Shown: piece by piece, positions 30,024-38,430 of the stretch
Position numbering within the stretch: position 1 is the stretch's first letter
How the letters are laid out: every line of letters begins with the position of its first letter
Source: Bacillota bacterium
Lineage (GTDB): Bacteria; Bacillota; Clostridia; Christensenellales; Aristaeellaceae
NCBI GenBank assembly: GCA_023409955.1
Contig: JAEYQQ010000131.1
Span: forward strand, 1 to 64,000
Length of the DNA stretch: 64,000 bases
Direction of reading: 5' to 3'
Position numbers and translations under genes: made by a program
The notes under the pieces: model-generated
What the model was told of the DNA's origin: nothing
The model's database searches: none
Seen by the model: the letters and a program-made list of their open reading frames with translations, nothing else

Positions 30024-32123
30024 TTAGCCGACCAGGAGGCCCTTCTTCTCCAAATCATCAGCCATGAACTTCAGGTCGAATTTCTCCAGAGTAGCCCGGG
30101 TGGGTGCGCCTGTGGCAATATCCCAACCCATGGCCTCATAGAGCATATCCAACGCCTTTTCCCAATCTTCCCGGTCCATTTTATAGGTGCCCTTTTCAAA
30201 AGGCTTCATATCCGGGTCCATGGTAAAGTGCCATTCTGTCACCTTGTCATGGGCATTGCGCATATCGGTTGTGCCAAAGGACATGATGGTGATAACGCGA
30301 AGCATCTGTGTGATTTTTTCGGAATACCAGTCCACTTTCTCGGCAGTCCATTCTTCACCCAGCACGGCAGACATGTACTTGGCATCCAGGCTCAGGTCGC
30401 CGCGGTAGCCGCGCTCCTTGGAGGGGGACAAAGACATGGGCCATACCCAGTTGCAAAGGGTTGCAGAGTCATGCCACTGCTTTGTCAGCAGACCCCATTT
30501 TGCAAAGCGGACCTTGGCTTCGTTAATGGGGGTGATTTCCTTGGTGGAGGCATCCATAAAGCCCTTGCCCCAGATTTCTTCGCCGTTGCGGATCAACAGC
30601 TCGGTGGGGAGGCCGTTGCGGGTGTAGGAGGAGGATGCATGCACCATGCAGTCGCGGTTGTAAACGATGTTGTACAAAAGGCCTGCCTGACCAACCTGGT
30701 CGGTAGAATGGTGCTTTGTATAACCGTTGTAGGTGACCTTGTTGACGGAAGCATCGTCCCAATACTCAGCGCCTAAGCCCCAGCGCTCTGCCATCAGATA
30801 AGAACCGTCGCCCAAATGGCTGAACTCACCAATCTTTAGGGAGATGCGGCGGACCACTTCCTGGCCCCATCGGGGATCGCCTTCCTGCATCCAATGCCAG
30901 GGAATCTCCTTGAACTCTTCTGGGGGCAGCACTTTCTCAAAAATGCCATGGGCAAGACACCAGTCAAAGTCCAGATCCAGGTCAGAATAGCCGGTCCACA
31001 GGCCGTAATCATCCAATGCTTGGGTGGTTACGATGCCCAGAACCATGGGGCCGTCGCCTTTTACTTCAAAATCGTGGACGCCATCCCCATAGAACTTGGT
31101 TTTGGCCATGCCGCCGCAGGTGTTTGTGGTGGTGGTGGGCAAGCCCATTTCAGCCAGCTTTTCATAGCGGTAAACGGGATAGCAGCGAACAGGACAGGAG
31201 GAGCAGCCCTGGTTGCGAATGGTGTATGGCAGGGAAACCTCGCCGATATCAAAGATGCCCTTCATGGTCCGCCAGGCGTTTTTGGTGATATCGCCAACGG
31301 GCTGTTCGCCAGAATCAATGGGGCCGCCTTCCGCAAGACCCAGGGCTCTGCCGGGAGCACCCTGCCAGCGGTTTTTGCTGGTGGCGGAATACTCAGCCCA
31401 GGATTGGGGCACGTTGGGGACAGGATGGTTGTTGTTTGCGCCAATGATCTCCCGAAGCTGATAATCCTGCAGCTCCTTGAGCTTTTTCGGATCCGCCACT
31501 TGCACAGACTTTGTGCCGCGGCAGGAGATGGCCTTTACCTTCTTGGAACCCATGATGGCACCGCAGCCGCCGCCAGCAACATTGTTATTGGAGCAGATGA
31601 CCAGGGACATGTTCACCAGGTTTTCACCAGCAGGGCCGATGCAGGATACGCAGTATTCGGGACCATCCTTCTTGCTGATGGCAGTCATGGTAGCCTCCGT
31701 GCCAAGGCCCCATACATCACTGGCATCTTCGATGCTGACTTTGTCATCATCTATTTTGAGATATACAGGTTTATCGGAAGCACCTTCCAGCACGATGGCG
31801 TCATAGCCGGCATATTTCATGGCATGGCCAAAATGTCCACCCATATGCCCATCGATAATGGAAAAGCCCTTGGTCCAGGAAGAAAGCATGGTGATGTTTG
31901 TTCTGCCGGAGCAGGGAACGCCGGTTCCAGTTAAGGGGCCAACGCCGAACACGACTTTGGATGCCGGATCATATGGATGGGTGGTTAAGGGTACTTCATC
32001 ATAAATGATTTTATAGCCAAGGCCCATGCCGCCGATGTATTCTTTGTATTCGCTGGTATCCTGTGTGCGGATTTCGCCTGTGGTGAAATCGACTCTCAGG
32101 ATTTTTCCTGCCCAACCGTACAT
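30024..32123 (-). CDS. aldehyde ferredoxin oxidoreductase family enzyme (YdhV-like)
   Basis: A 699-residue tungsten- or molybdenum-bis-pterin enzyme. The N-terminus MYGWAGKILRVDFTTGEI is the family start. C307-x2-C310-x3-C314 and C492 (RDCMVHA) correspond to the four [4Fe-4S] ligands of Pyrococcus AOR (288, 291, 295, 494). It sits 27 bases after a four-cluster ferredoxin gene, like ydhY-ydhV of enterobacteria. Start ATG 32123 has AGGAGG 8 bases upstream; an upstream in-frame ATG overlaps that site. Family members oxidise aldehydes or reduce acids or related carbonyls. The substrate here is unknown. No signal peptide. Confidence 0.9.
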   Translation of the reverse strand: MYGWAGKILRVDFTTGEIRTQDTSEYKEYIGGMGLGYKIIYDEVPLTTHPYDPASKVVFGVGPLTGTGVPCSGRTNITMLSSWTKGFSIIDGHMGGHFGHAMKYAGYDAIVLEGASDKPVYLKIDDDKVSIEDASDVWGLGTEATMTAISKKDGPEYCVSCIGPAGENLVNMSLVICSNNNVAGGGCGAIMGSKKVKAISCRGTKSVQVADPKKLKELQDYQLREIIGANNNHPVPNVPQSWAEYSATSKNRWQGAPGRALGLAEGGPIDSGEQPVGDITKNAWRTMKGIFDIGEVSLPYTIRNQGCSSCPVRCYPVYRYEKLAEMGLPTTTTNTCGGMAKTKFYGDGVHDFEVKGDGPMVLGIVTTQALDDYGLWTGYSDLDLDFDWCLAHGIFEKVLPPEEFKEIPWHWMQEGDPRWGQEVVRRISLKIGEFSHLGDGSYLMAERWGLGAEYWDDASVNKVTYNGYTKHHSTDQVGQAGLLYNIVYNRDCMVHASSSYTRNGLPTELLIRNGEEIWGKGFMDASTKEITPINEAKVRFAKWGLLTKQWHDSATLCNWVWPMSLSPSKERGYRGDLSLDAKYMSAVLGEEWTAEKVDWYSEKITQMLRVITIMSFGTTDMRNAHDKVTEWHFTMDPDMKPFEKGTYKMDREDWEKALDMLYEAMGWDIATGAPTRATLEKFDLKFMADDLEKKGLLVG

Positions 32124-32150
32124 ATTGATACCCTCCTTCAGTTTCATAAG

Positions 32151-32774
32151 TTACATTGCTGCAGCAACGTCTTCCCATGGAATTATCTGCAATGCGCCGG
32201 ATACGCAACCTCTGGCGCAGGCACCGCATGCAACGCATTTGGTGGACTTTTTGGTTTCAGGATTGATGGTGGGCATCTGCCAGGGGCAGGCTTTCACACA
32301 CAGGCCGCAGCCTACGCATTTTTCTTCGTCGATTTTGCGAACGCCTGTTACTTCGTCTGCATAGATGGCTTTCATGGGACAGGCATTGCCGCAAGCGGGG
32401 TCGGCGCATTGCTTGCAGGTGTCGGGGAAAGACCTGTAGGTAAAGGAATACAGACCGCTCTTACCATCGTCTGCATAGAACAGCTTGCGTGTGGTTTTCA
32501 CACGGGACATATAGCTGCCTACCTTGCCATCGTTTACCAGTGTGCAGTTGCTTTCACAACGCTGGCAGGCTGTACATTTGGCTGCATTGACAACCAGCAG
32601 CCCCTGTGGCAGCGCCCATGTGGTAACAGCACCGGAGTCGGCTTCCGCCTGGGTTGTGGCAAACAGTGATAACAGCGATGAAGATAACGCTACGCCTGCC
32701 AAACTCTTTCCTGAAATCTTCAGGAATTGGCGTCTTGTAAACTCCCTGGACATGAACCCCTTTGCTTCGGACAT
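32151..32774 (-). CDS. Tat-signal four-cluster ferredoxin-type protein
   Basis: A 207-residue electron-transfer subunit with sixteen Cys in four sets at residues 67/70/73/77, 120/123/128/132, 153/156/159/163 and 180/183/186/190, predicting four [4Fe-4S] clusters, as in YdhY and NrfC/HycB-like subunits. Residues 12-22 (FTRRQFLKISG) are a twin-arginine signal followed by a hydrophobic stretch to about 45, suggesting folded export. The partner oxidoreductase has no signal, so it would have to hitch-hike or the signal stays uncleaved as an anchor. AAGGAGG precedes ATG 32774. A long structured leader precedes the gene. Confidence 0.9.
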   Translation of the reverse strand: MSEAKGFMSREFTRRQFLKISGKSLAGVALSSSLLSLFATTQAEADSGAVTTWALPQGLLVVNAAKCTACQRCESNCTLVNDGKVGSYMSRVKTTRKLFYADDGKSGLYSFTYRSFPDTCKQCADPACGNACPMKAIYADEVTGVRKIDEEKCVGCGLCVKACPWQMPTINPETKKSTKCVACGACARGCVSGALQIIPWEDVAAAM

Positions 32775-32967
32775 GTTCCAAACCTCCTTAAATCGACCTA
32801 TATGCAACGGCTGACAGCCGTTTACATTTAAAGAAAGGAGGACCTGACATGCATCAAAAGCAAGCCAGGTCCTCCTTTGCAAAAGCAGGCTGTACGGTTG
32901 CCCGTTCAACCCATAGGTTTGCATACCACAGGGGCACTTGCAAACTCGGAGAACAGATACGCTGTTA
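32775..32967 (-). ncRNA. structured leader RNA of the aldehyde oxidoreductase operon
   Basis: From the predicted transcript start near 32967 the leader folds into AACAG/CTGTT (32952-32966), GTTTGCA/TGCAAAC (32917-32945, 15-base loop with a CCCC run) and GGTTG/CAACC (32896-32911, loop with GGG that can touch that CCCC). A 13-base terminator-like stem follows at 32834-32878 and a small AACGGCT/AGCCGTT hairpin at 32806-32822 before the ribosome site. This is a riboswitch-like arrangement in front of a tungsten/molybdenum enzyme. I could not match it to the Moco/Tuco consensus from memory. The structure is seen; the ligand is unknown. Confidence 0.5.
32834..32878 (-). terminator. attenuator-type hairpin in the oxidoreductase leader
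   Basis: AAAGGAGGACCTG and CAGGTCCTCCTTT pair perfectly (13 bases), followed on the minus strand by CTTTAAAT, a modest T-run. The CCTCCTTT arm is also complementary to the downstream AAGGAGG ribosome site, so the element could act on transcription or translation. Confidence 0.6.
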
Positions 32968-32973
32968 GGAAGG

Positions 32974-33002
32974 ATTATACTGGAATCATATTCTATTTGC
33001 AA
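32974..33002 (-). promoter_or_regulatory. promoter of the ferredoxin-oxidoreductase operon
   Basis: On the minus strand TTGCAA and TATAAT with a 17-base spacer. A near-palindrome (33003-33024) abuts the -35 box. Confidence 0.7.
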
Positions 33003-33024
33003 TCGTTAAATAAAAAATTAACGA
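33003..33024 (-). promoter_or_regulatory. inverted repeat next to the -35 box, possible activator site
   Basis: TCGTTAA and TTAACGA arms with an 8-base A/T spacer, directly upstream of the operon promoter. The place fits an activator or a repressor site. The stretch from there to 33220 is AT-rich and holds nothing else I can identify. Confidence 0.4.
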
Positions 33025-33220
33025 AATATGTGATTATAACAAAAATGGACAGAAAATATATGGTAAAAATAACTATGATTATGTACTGATAATGCAGTGA
33101 ATAATTCCTGTGGTAAACATTAATGAACCCATAAAAAGTGATGAAAAAGCGTATAGTGATGTGGACTAATGGTACAGAAATTCGGGACTGTTGGCCTAAT
33201 GCAATGCAGATACAATACAC

Positions 33221-33253
33221 AAAAAACCGCCCTCATGCTGTATGAGAGCGGGT
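33221..33253 (-). terminator. terminator of the 85-residue ORF
   Basis: On the minus strand ACCCGCTCTCAT pairs with ATGAGGGCGGT around ACAGC, followed by TTTTTT. Confidence 0.8.
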
Positions 33254-33263
33254 GAAAATCTAT

Positions 33264-33521
33264 TCAGTTTTCCGGCCCGGATAACCCAGCTTGTAACGGC
33301 TTGATTCCAGGCGTTGTATCGGGCAGGCTTCCCCCCAGGGCTAACCATGCTTTAATGGTCTGCTCCATGTACTGGCCAGTGGTCAAACCCTGACTGGCTG
33401 CACGGTTGCAAATGCCAAAATAAAAATCCCGGTCCATCCGCAGACAAATGCAAATCTGATCCGGCGGGCAGGTCCAATGGCTGTCAAAGTCCTGGGTGTC
33501 GGTAAACAAATGGCTCCTCAA
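33264..33521 (-). CDS. small protein, possibly ribbon-helix-helix type
   Basis: An 85-residue protein of unknown family. The central segment, a strand-like LRMDRDFYFGICNRAA followed by a helix with TTGQYMEQTIKAWLALGG, resembles the strand-helix-helix of Arc/CopG-type DNA-binding proteins, but the match is weak. The TTG start at 33521 has GGGGAGG upstream; a TTG four codons later is an alternative. It lies between the aldehyde oxidoreductase operon and the ferritin-like gene on the same strand and ends at a clear terminator. Confidence 0.5.
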   Translation of the reverse strand: MRSHLFTDTQDFDSHWTCPPDQICICLRMDRDFYFGICNRAASQGLTTGQYMEQTIKAWLALGGSLPDTTPGIKPLQAGLSGPEN

Positions 33522-33628
33522 ACTCCTCCCTCCCCTGGCATCCTATGAGGGGGATAAAGGGGTGGTTCCTGGATTGATATCAGCATTGCAGCATAATTTG
33601 CGAAAAATGCAATCCGGGAAGAGTGAGA

Positions 33629-33659
33629 GGGGGGAGGGCATCATAAAGAAGCCCCCCCG
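33629..33659 (-). terminator. G/C-rich hairpin after the ferritin-like gene
   Basis: GGGGGGGC and GCCCTCCCCC arms around an 11-base loop, 20 bases past the stop. The T-run is short, so it may terminate only weakly. Confidence 0.55.
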
Positions 33660-33679
33660 ATGATTTTCCAAATCGCATT

Positions 33680-34927
33680 TTATTGTACGCTTCTGCCTAC
33701 GCTGGTGTTGTCGGCTTTGCGGTTTTGCAGACCGACAACAGGGTTGGGGGCTGTTTCCCAGCGGTAATCCTGACCTTTTTGGCGGATGTACATATCGATC
33801 ACATGATGGCTGGGTACGGCATCCACATTATGATTCATTTTGTTCTGGAACTTAAAGAATTCATAATCGTGGGGCAGCATGTTGACTGGTTTGAATATTT
33901 CTTTTTCTGCTGTAAAGTCCACCATGTTCAGTGCGCTGCGGACATAGTCGATGTTGGATTTAAATCTGAGGGCTTCGGGAAATTCGCCGTTGCCTACCAC
34001 CTGCTGCCACTGCTTGTTTTCCCGCTGGGCCAGCATCTGGGCAGCTTTGTGCAGGTGGGATACCTCCATGTCAAAACACTGTTCCCAAATCTTTTTCACA
34101 TTGGCGTCAGTTTCATCCTGCATCATAGACCAGTACAGGTATGCCTCGGTATATTCGTGCATAACCCAGCTTTCCAGCCAGGTACAGTTGACATCCATCA
34201 GGCTTTCATATTGGGTCACGTGCTGCTCTTCAATGAGTCCGATCTCCTGATACAGGCGGCGGCCCAAATCTGAACCATAGAAGGCACCGGTGTTCATGTA
34301 GTAGTTCATGGTCTGCTGCTCGGCAGCGGTAATGATATTAATATGGAGCTTGGTGGAAATATCGGCCATTTTCGAATCTATCGGCTTGCAAAGGGCATCA
34401 AAGGGAAAGCGGTGCTCGGAGATAGTGGGCCGGCCTGGCATGATCTCAGTATAGTGGCCAACGATGCGTTCCGCTTTTACACCCTGCTCCATTTCCAGCA
34501 GGTCCGCATAGCGGTACAGATGGTCAAAGTCTTCAAGCAATGCAAAATCCAGAGCAGATTTGACGGAGGCATCCATTTCCCTCTGGGCCAAGATAGCCGT
34601 CAGGTCAACGGCTACCTGCTCGTAGCCGATGGTGTGCTCCAAGGCGTTTTCATTCAGGGGTTTTAAATTGGCAATCTTTTTTTGCTGCTGTTGTTCCTGG
34701 CGGCGGATGACTGCCAGCTCCCGGCGAAGGTTGTTGCAGCCTTCATGCCTGGCAAATTGATGGGAGAATTTGACGGCTTCAAATTCTGTACCATTCATCA
34801 AAATAATGCGTACCCTGGTGTAGGGATCGATTTCTTCTTTGTCGTAAGGTTTTGGGTACAGTTGGTTCCAGTCCATGAAACCGTCATTGATGTTCATGGG
34901 TTTTAGGGAAAACGGATTCACATGCAT
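33680..34927 (-). CDS. ferritin-like diiron-fold protein, 415 residues
   Basis: A long soluble protein of unknown name. From about residue 205 a four-helix ferritin-like core is suggested by two half-sites: a helix with TAAEQQTMNYY then IEEQHVTQYE (E-E-x-H), and MHEYTEAYLYW then MEVSHLHKA (E-x2-H). Together these give a carboxylate/His set for two metals. The N-terminal 90 and C-terminal 100 residues have no match I know. AAAGGAG precedes the start; ATG 34927 is 2 bases away and GTG 34921 has ideal spacing, so GTG is possible. In this anaerobe it may handle peroxide, oxygen or iron (inference). Confidence 0.6.
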   Translation of the reverse strand: MHVNPFSLKPMNINDGFMDWNQLYPKPYDKEEIDPYTRVRIILMNGTEFEAVKFSHQFARHEGCNNLRRELAVIRRQEQQQQKKIANLKPLNENALEHTIGYEQVAVDLTAILAQREMDASVKSALDFALLEDFDHLYRYADLLEMEQGVKAERIVGHYTEIMPGRPTISEHRFPFDALCKPIDSKMADISTKLHINIITAAEQQTMNYYMNTGAFYGSDLGRRLYQEIGLIEEQHVTQYESLMDVNCTWLESWVMHEYTEAYLYWSMMQDETDANVKKIWEQCFDMEVSHLHKAAQMLAQRENKQWQQVVGNGEFPEALRFKSNIDYVRSALNMVDFTAEKEIFKPVNMLPHDYEFFKFQNKMNHNVDAVPSHHVIDMYIRQKGQDYRWETAPNPVVGLQNRKADNTSVGRSVQ

Positions 34928-35000
34928 CGCTCCTTTAAAATTGGGTCTACTCCATTCTTTCCTCAACTTTGCCGGAACATGCGTAAAATTGCCGGTACCA

Positions 35001-35009
35001 TGGTATAAT
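35001..35009 (+). promoter_or_regulatory. extended -10 promoter for the GNAT gene
   Basis: TGGTATAAT is a perfect TGnTATAAT element. A transcript starting near 35016 excludes the ATG at 35015 as start. Confidence 0.5.
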
Positions 35010-35050
35010 CAGGCATGAGATTACTACTTGATACCAAAGAAGGCGATAGG

Positions 35051-35578
35051 ATGATAACAACCCCGCGTTTGATGATTCGGCGTTTTCTCCCTTCTGATGC
35101 GGCTGAGCTGCATGAGTACCTATCCGACCAGCAGGTGGTGAAATACGAGCCCTATGATCCGCTGTCGTATGCTGAGTGCGTAAAGGAAGCGCAAAGACGC
35201 GCCTATGACGATGGATTCTGGGCTGTTTGTTTAAAAGACAGCGGCAAGCTCATCGGCAATATCTATTTTGCCCGGCAGGAGTATGAAGCCTTTGAACTGG
35301 GATTTGTTTTTAACGCTGCATACCAAGGCAAGGGTTATGCGTATGAAAGTGCAAAGGCTGTCATGGAATATGCTTTTTTGAGTTTGGGCGCACGTAGGAT
35401 TATTGCCATGTGCAACCCGGATAACTCAAAATCCTGGAGTCTGCTGGAAAGGCTTGGCCTTCGCCGGGAAGGCCATTTTAAGCAGAACGTTTATTTTCGC
35501 AAGGATGAACACGGACACCCCATCTGGCAGGATACGTTTGTGTATGCCATTTTGGCGAAGGAATGGCTTTCCATCTAA
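35051..35578 (+). CDS. GNAT N-acetyltransferase, RimJ/RimL type
   Basis: A 175-residue acetyl-CoA-dependent transferase. TPRLMIRRFLPSDAAEL is the typical start of the RimJ/RimL (Acetyltransf_3) group. The acetyl-CoA loop is in NAAYQGKGYAYESAKAV (Q/R-x2-G-x-G/A), followed by CNPDNSKSWSLLERLGLRREG, also characteristic. The ATG at 35051 has AAGAAGG 7 bases upstream. Relatives acetylate ribosomal proteins, antibiotics or small amines. The target here is unknown. It has its own promoter and precedes polA. Confidence 0.88.
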   Translation: MITTPRLMIRRFLPSDAAELHEYLSDQQVVKYEPYDPLSYAECVKEAQRRAYDDGFWAVCLKDSGKLIGNIYFARQEYEAFELGFVFNAAYQGKGYAYESAKAVMEYAFLSLGARRIIAMCNPDNSKSWSLLERLGLRREGHFKQNVYFRKDEHGHPIWQDTFVYAILAKEWLSI

Positions 35579-35625
35579 GAGGGTTGATGGTTTTTGCGGT
35601 GCTTTGCCAGCATTTTATGCCTCCT

Positions 35626-35654
35626 TTGTATCCTTCGCTATTTTATGGTAAAAT
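35626..35654 (+). promoter_or_regulatory. promoter for polA
   Basis: TTGTAT and TAAAAT with a 17-base spacer and a TGG before the -10 box. The start codon is 36 bases after it. Confidence 0.6.
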
Positions 35655-35689
35655 ACTAAGGAGGCATTACAGCCACTTTGGAGGAACGC

Positions 35690-38263
35690 ATGAAGGAAAC
35701 ATTTTTGATCGTGGATGGCAACAGCCTGATACACAGGGCCTTTCACGCGCTGCCGCTGCTAAATACATCATCCGGCGTGTATACCAACGCCGTTCAGGGT
35801 TTTTTTAGTATGCTATTTAAGGTCATGCAGGAGGAAAAGCCCCGCTTTTGCGCCGTGGCCTTTGACGAGCATGGTCCCACCTTCCGCCATGCGGTATATG
35901 CAGAGTATAAGGCGGGCAGGTCGGAGACCCCGGCGGAGCTTCGGCCGCAGTTTGGACTGATCCGGGAGCTGCTTGCAGCTTTGCATATTGGCGTATACAG
36001 CCTGGAAGGTTATGAGGCTGACGATCTCATTGGCACCATCGCCAAAAAGGCGGACGCGGAAGGGTACCGGGCGCTTTTGCTAACCGGTGACCGGGACGCA
36101 TTGCAGCTGGTGGATAACAACATCAACCTACTCTTTCCTAAAAAAGGCTTTTCGGAAACCATGCTCTTTACGCCTATGACGGTGAAGGAGGAGTATGGAA
36201 TTACCCCGGAACAGGTCACCGACTGGAAGGGTCTCATGGGGGATTCCAGCGACAATATCCCCGGTATCCCAGGGGTGGGGGAAAAGACGGCGGTGAAGCT
36301 ATTGGCCCAGTTTGGCACCATGGAAAAGGTGCTGGAAAATGCGGATAGCATCCCTGGCAAGCTGGGGGAGAAGGTTCGGGCGAACATGGACCTTGCCCGT
36401 TTTTCCAAGGACTTGGCCACCATCCGTCCCACCGCACCCAGTGATGTGAGCTTTCCCGATTGCCGTTTAAACCGTTTGGGCGAAGGGCTTGCGCTTTTTA
36501 AGCAATATGAATTGACCAGCCTTTCCCGCAGGCTGGCCGCTTTATCCGGGGAAGGGGAGAAAGAGGCGGAGGCGGCTCCGGCCGATATGGCACCGAGCGC
36601 CTATGGCCCCTTTGAGGAGCTTGCAAGCCTTAAGGAGATTCAGGAAACTGCCAACCAACTGGTAAAGGAGCAAGGCCCAGTGTCCCTGTTCCTTGGCGAC
36701 AGCTTGACGCTGGCAGCCAATGGACGCCGCTACCGTGTGACCCTGCAGGGTGATTTGCTGAGTCCAGGCCTGTCCAGGGGCGATGTGCTGCTGGCGCTCT
36801 CACCCCTATATACAGAGAAAGAGCTGGTCGTTCATGACCTGAAGAATCTGCTGCACAAGCTGGCGGATATTTCAGCGCCGCTGCCTGATAAGGTGATATG
36901 GGATACCATGATCGCCGCGTACCTGGTCAATCCTCAGGAGCGCAGCTATGCGTTGCACAATTTTACCCCCGGCGGCGAGGAGGATGCATCCTGCCTGCTG
37001 CCACTTTACCAAAACCAGTTGGCTCTGCTTACCCAAAGTGAGGGGCTTTCACTGATGCTGGATATAGAGCTGCCCCTATGCCGGGTGCTGTTTTCCATGG
37101 AGCGGGCCGGTTTTGTTGTGGATAAGGAAACCCTGGTTCGCCTAGGCACTGAATTCACTGCGCAGATCGAGTCTTTGCGTGAGCAGGTGTACGAGCTGAC
37201 CGGCGTGCGTGGCTTCAACCTCAACAGCCCTCAGCAGTTGAGCAATGTGCTGTTTGAAACCTTAAAGCTGCCTGCGGGGAAGAAAAGCCAAAAGGGCTAT
37301 TCTACCAGCGCTGACATACTGGAAGGGCTGGCGGACCTGCATCCGGCCATTACGCCACTGCTGAACTACCGGCAAATTGTTAAGCTGAACGGGACCTATA
37401 TTGAAGGCTTGCTACGGCTGATGGGCCAGGATGGCCGGGTACACACCACCTTTGACCAGGTGGGCACTGCTACGGGCCGCATTTCCAGCAATGACCCCAA
37501 TTTGCAGAACATTCCTGTACGTTCGGCTCTGGGCCGTGAAATCCGTCGGGCCTTTGTACCCAAGCCAGGTTGGGTCTTATTGGATGCCGACTATTCTCAA
37601 ATTGAGCTGAGGGTTCTGGCCCACTTGAGCGGCGATAAGAACATGGTGGAGGCCTTTAGGTTAGGGCAGGACATACACACTCGCACAGCCGCTGAAGTAT
37701 TTGGCGTGCCCATGGCCGAGGTAACCTCGCAAATGCGCTCCAGTGCCAAGGCGGTGAACTTTGGCCTGGTGTACGGCATCAGCGACTTTGGCCTGGCTAG
37801 GAACACAGGTGTTACCCGCAAGGAAGCTGCGGAATTTATGCGCAGGTATTTTGAACGCTATCCCGGTGTGAAAACCTTTATGGAGGAAGCAGTAAAAATG
37901 GGCAAGGAAAAGGGGTATGCCCAAACCTTGCTTAACAGGAGGCGAAACCTGCCGGAGCTGAAAAGCCCCAACGCCAACACAAGAAACTTTGGCGAGCGGG
38001 TGGCCATGAACGCGCCGGTGCAGGGCACGGCGGCAGACATTATCAAGCTGGCCATGGTCAGTGTGTACAATGCCTTGAAGAAGGAAAAGCTTCAGGCCCA
38101 TTTGACGCTTCAGGTTCACGATGAACTGCTCATTGAGTGCCCGCCGGAGGAAGCGGAGCATGCCGCCAAGCTGCTGAAAGACTGCATGGAGCAGGTGGTT
38201 ACGCTGGATGTACCGCTGATTGCAGAGGTCAATCAAGGGCCCAGCTGGTACGATACAAAATAG
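35690..38263 (+). CDS. polA: DNA polymerase I
   Basis: An 857-residue polymerase for Okazaki-fragment processing and repair. The N-terminal third is the 5'-3' nuclease (LIVDGNSLIHRAFHALP, then GDRDALQLVD and SDNIPGIPGVGEKTA). The middle third keeps the exonuclease fold but lacks the proofreading Asp/Glu (GDSLTLAAN in place of DxE), as in Taq and Bacillus enzymes. The polymerase shows motif A DADYSQIELR, motif B RSSAKAVNFGLVYG and motif C QVHDELL. The ATG at 35690 has GGAGG 5 bases upstream. It is followed by coaE about 165 bases later. Confidence 0.97.
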   Translation: MKETFLIVDGNSLIHRAFHALPLLNTSSGVYTNAVQGFFSMLFKVMQEEKPRFCAVAFDEHGPTFRHAVYAEYKAGRSETPAELRPQFGLIRELLAALHIGVYSLEGYEADDLIGTIAKKADAEGYRALLLTGDRDALQLVDNNINLLFPKKGFSETMLFTPMTVKEEYGITPEQVTDWKGLMGDSSDNIPGIPGVGEKTAVKLLAQFGTMEKVLENADSIPGKLGEKVRANMDLARFSKDLATIRPTAPSDVSFPDCRLNRLGEGLALFKQYELTSLSRRLAALSGEGEKEAEAAPADMAPSAYGPFEELASLKEIQETANQLVKEQGPVSLFLGDSLTLAANGRRYRVTLQGDLLSPGLSRGDVLLALSPLYTEKELVVHDLKNLLHKLADISAPLPDKVIWDTMIAAYLVNPQERSYALHNFTPGGEEDASCLLPLYQNQLALLTQSEGLSLMLDIELPLCRVLFSMERAGFVVDKETLVRLGTEFTAQIESLREQVYELTGVRGFNLNSPQQLSNVLFETLKLPAGKKSQKGYSTSADILEGLADLHPAITPLLNYRQIVKLNGTYIEGLLRLMGQDGRVHTTFDQVGTATGRISSNDPNLQNIPVRSALGREIRRAFVPKPGWVLLDADYSQIELRVLAHLSGDKNMVEAFRLGQDIHTRTAAEVFGVPMAEVTSQMRSSAKAVNFGLVYGISDFGLARNTGVTRKEAAEFMRRYFERYPGVKTFMEEAVKMGKEKGYAQTLLNRRRNLPELKSPNANTRNFGERVAMNAPVQGTAADIIKLAMVSVYNALKKEKLQAHLTLQVHDELLIECPPEEAEHAAKLLKDCMEQVVTLDVPLIAEVNQGPSWYDTK

Positions 38264-38430
38264 TGAAGAGGCGCTACCCTTGAGAAACCCGGCATTGGAT
38301 ACGATCCCATGCAAAAAAAATCGCATTACATGGTAAGCAAGAAAAACGAAATTCCATACGTTATATCCATATCCTCCATAGGCTTATATATATATAAAAC
38401 GCATACAGATGATAACAGGGAGGGCAAACA

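Noticed and set aside
32775..32967. Assignment to the Moco/Tuco riboswitch class
   Set aside because: The location is suggestive, but I cannot confirm the conserved core from memory, so I left the class open.
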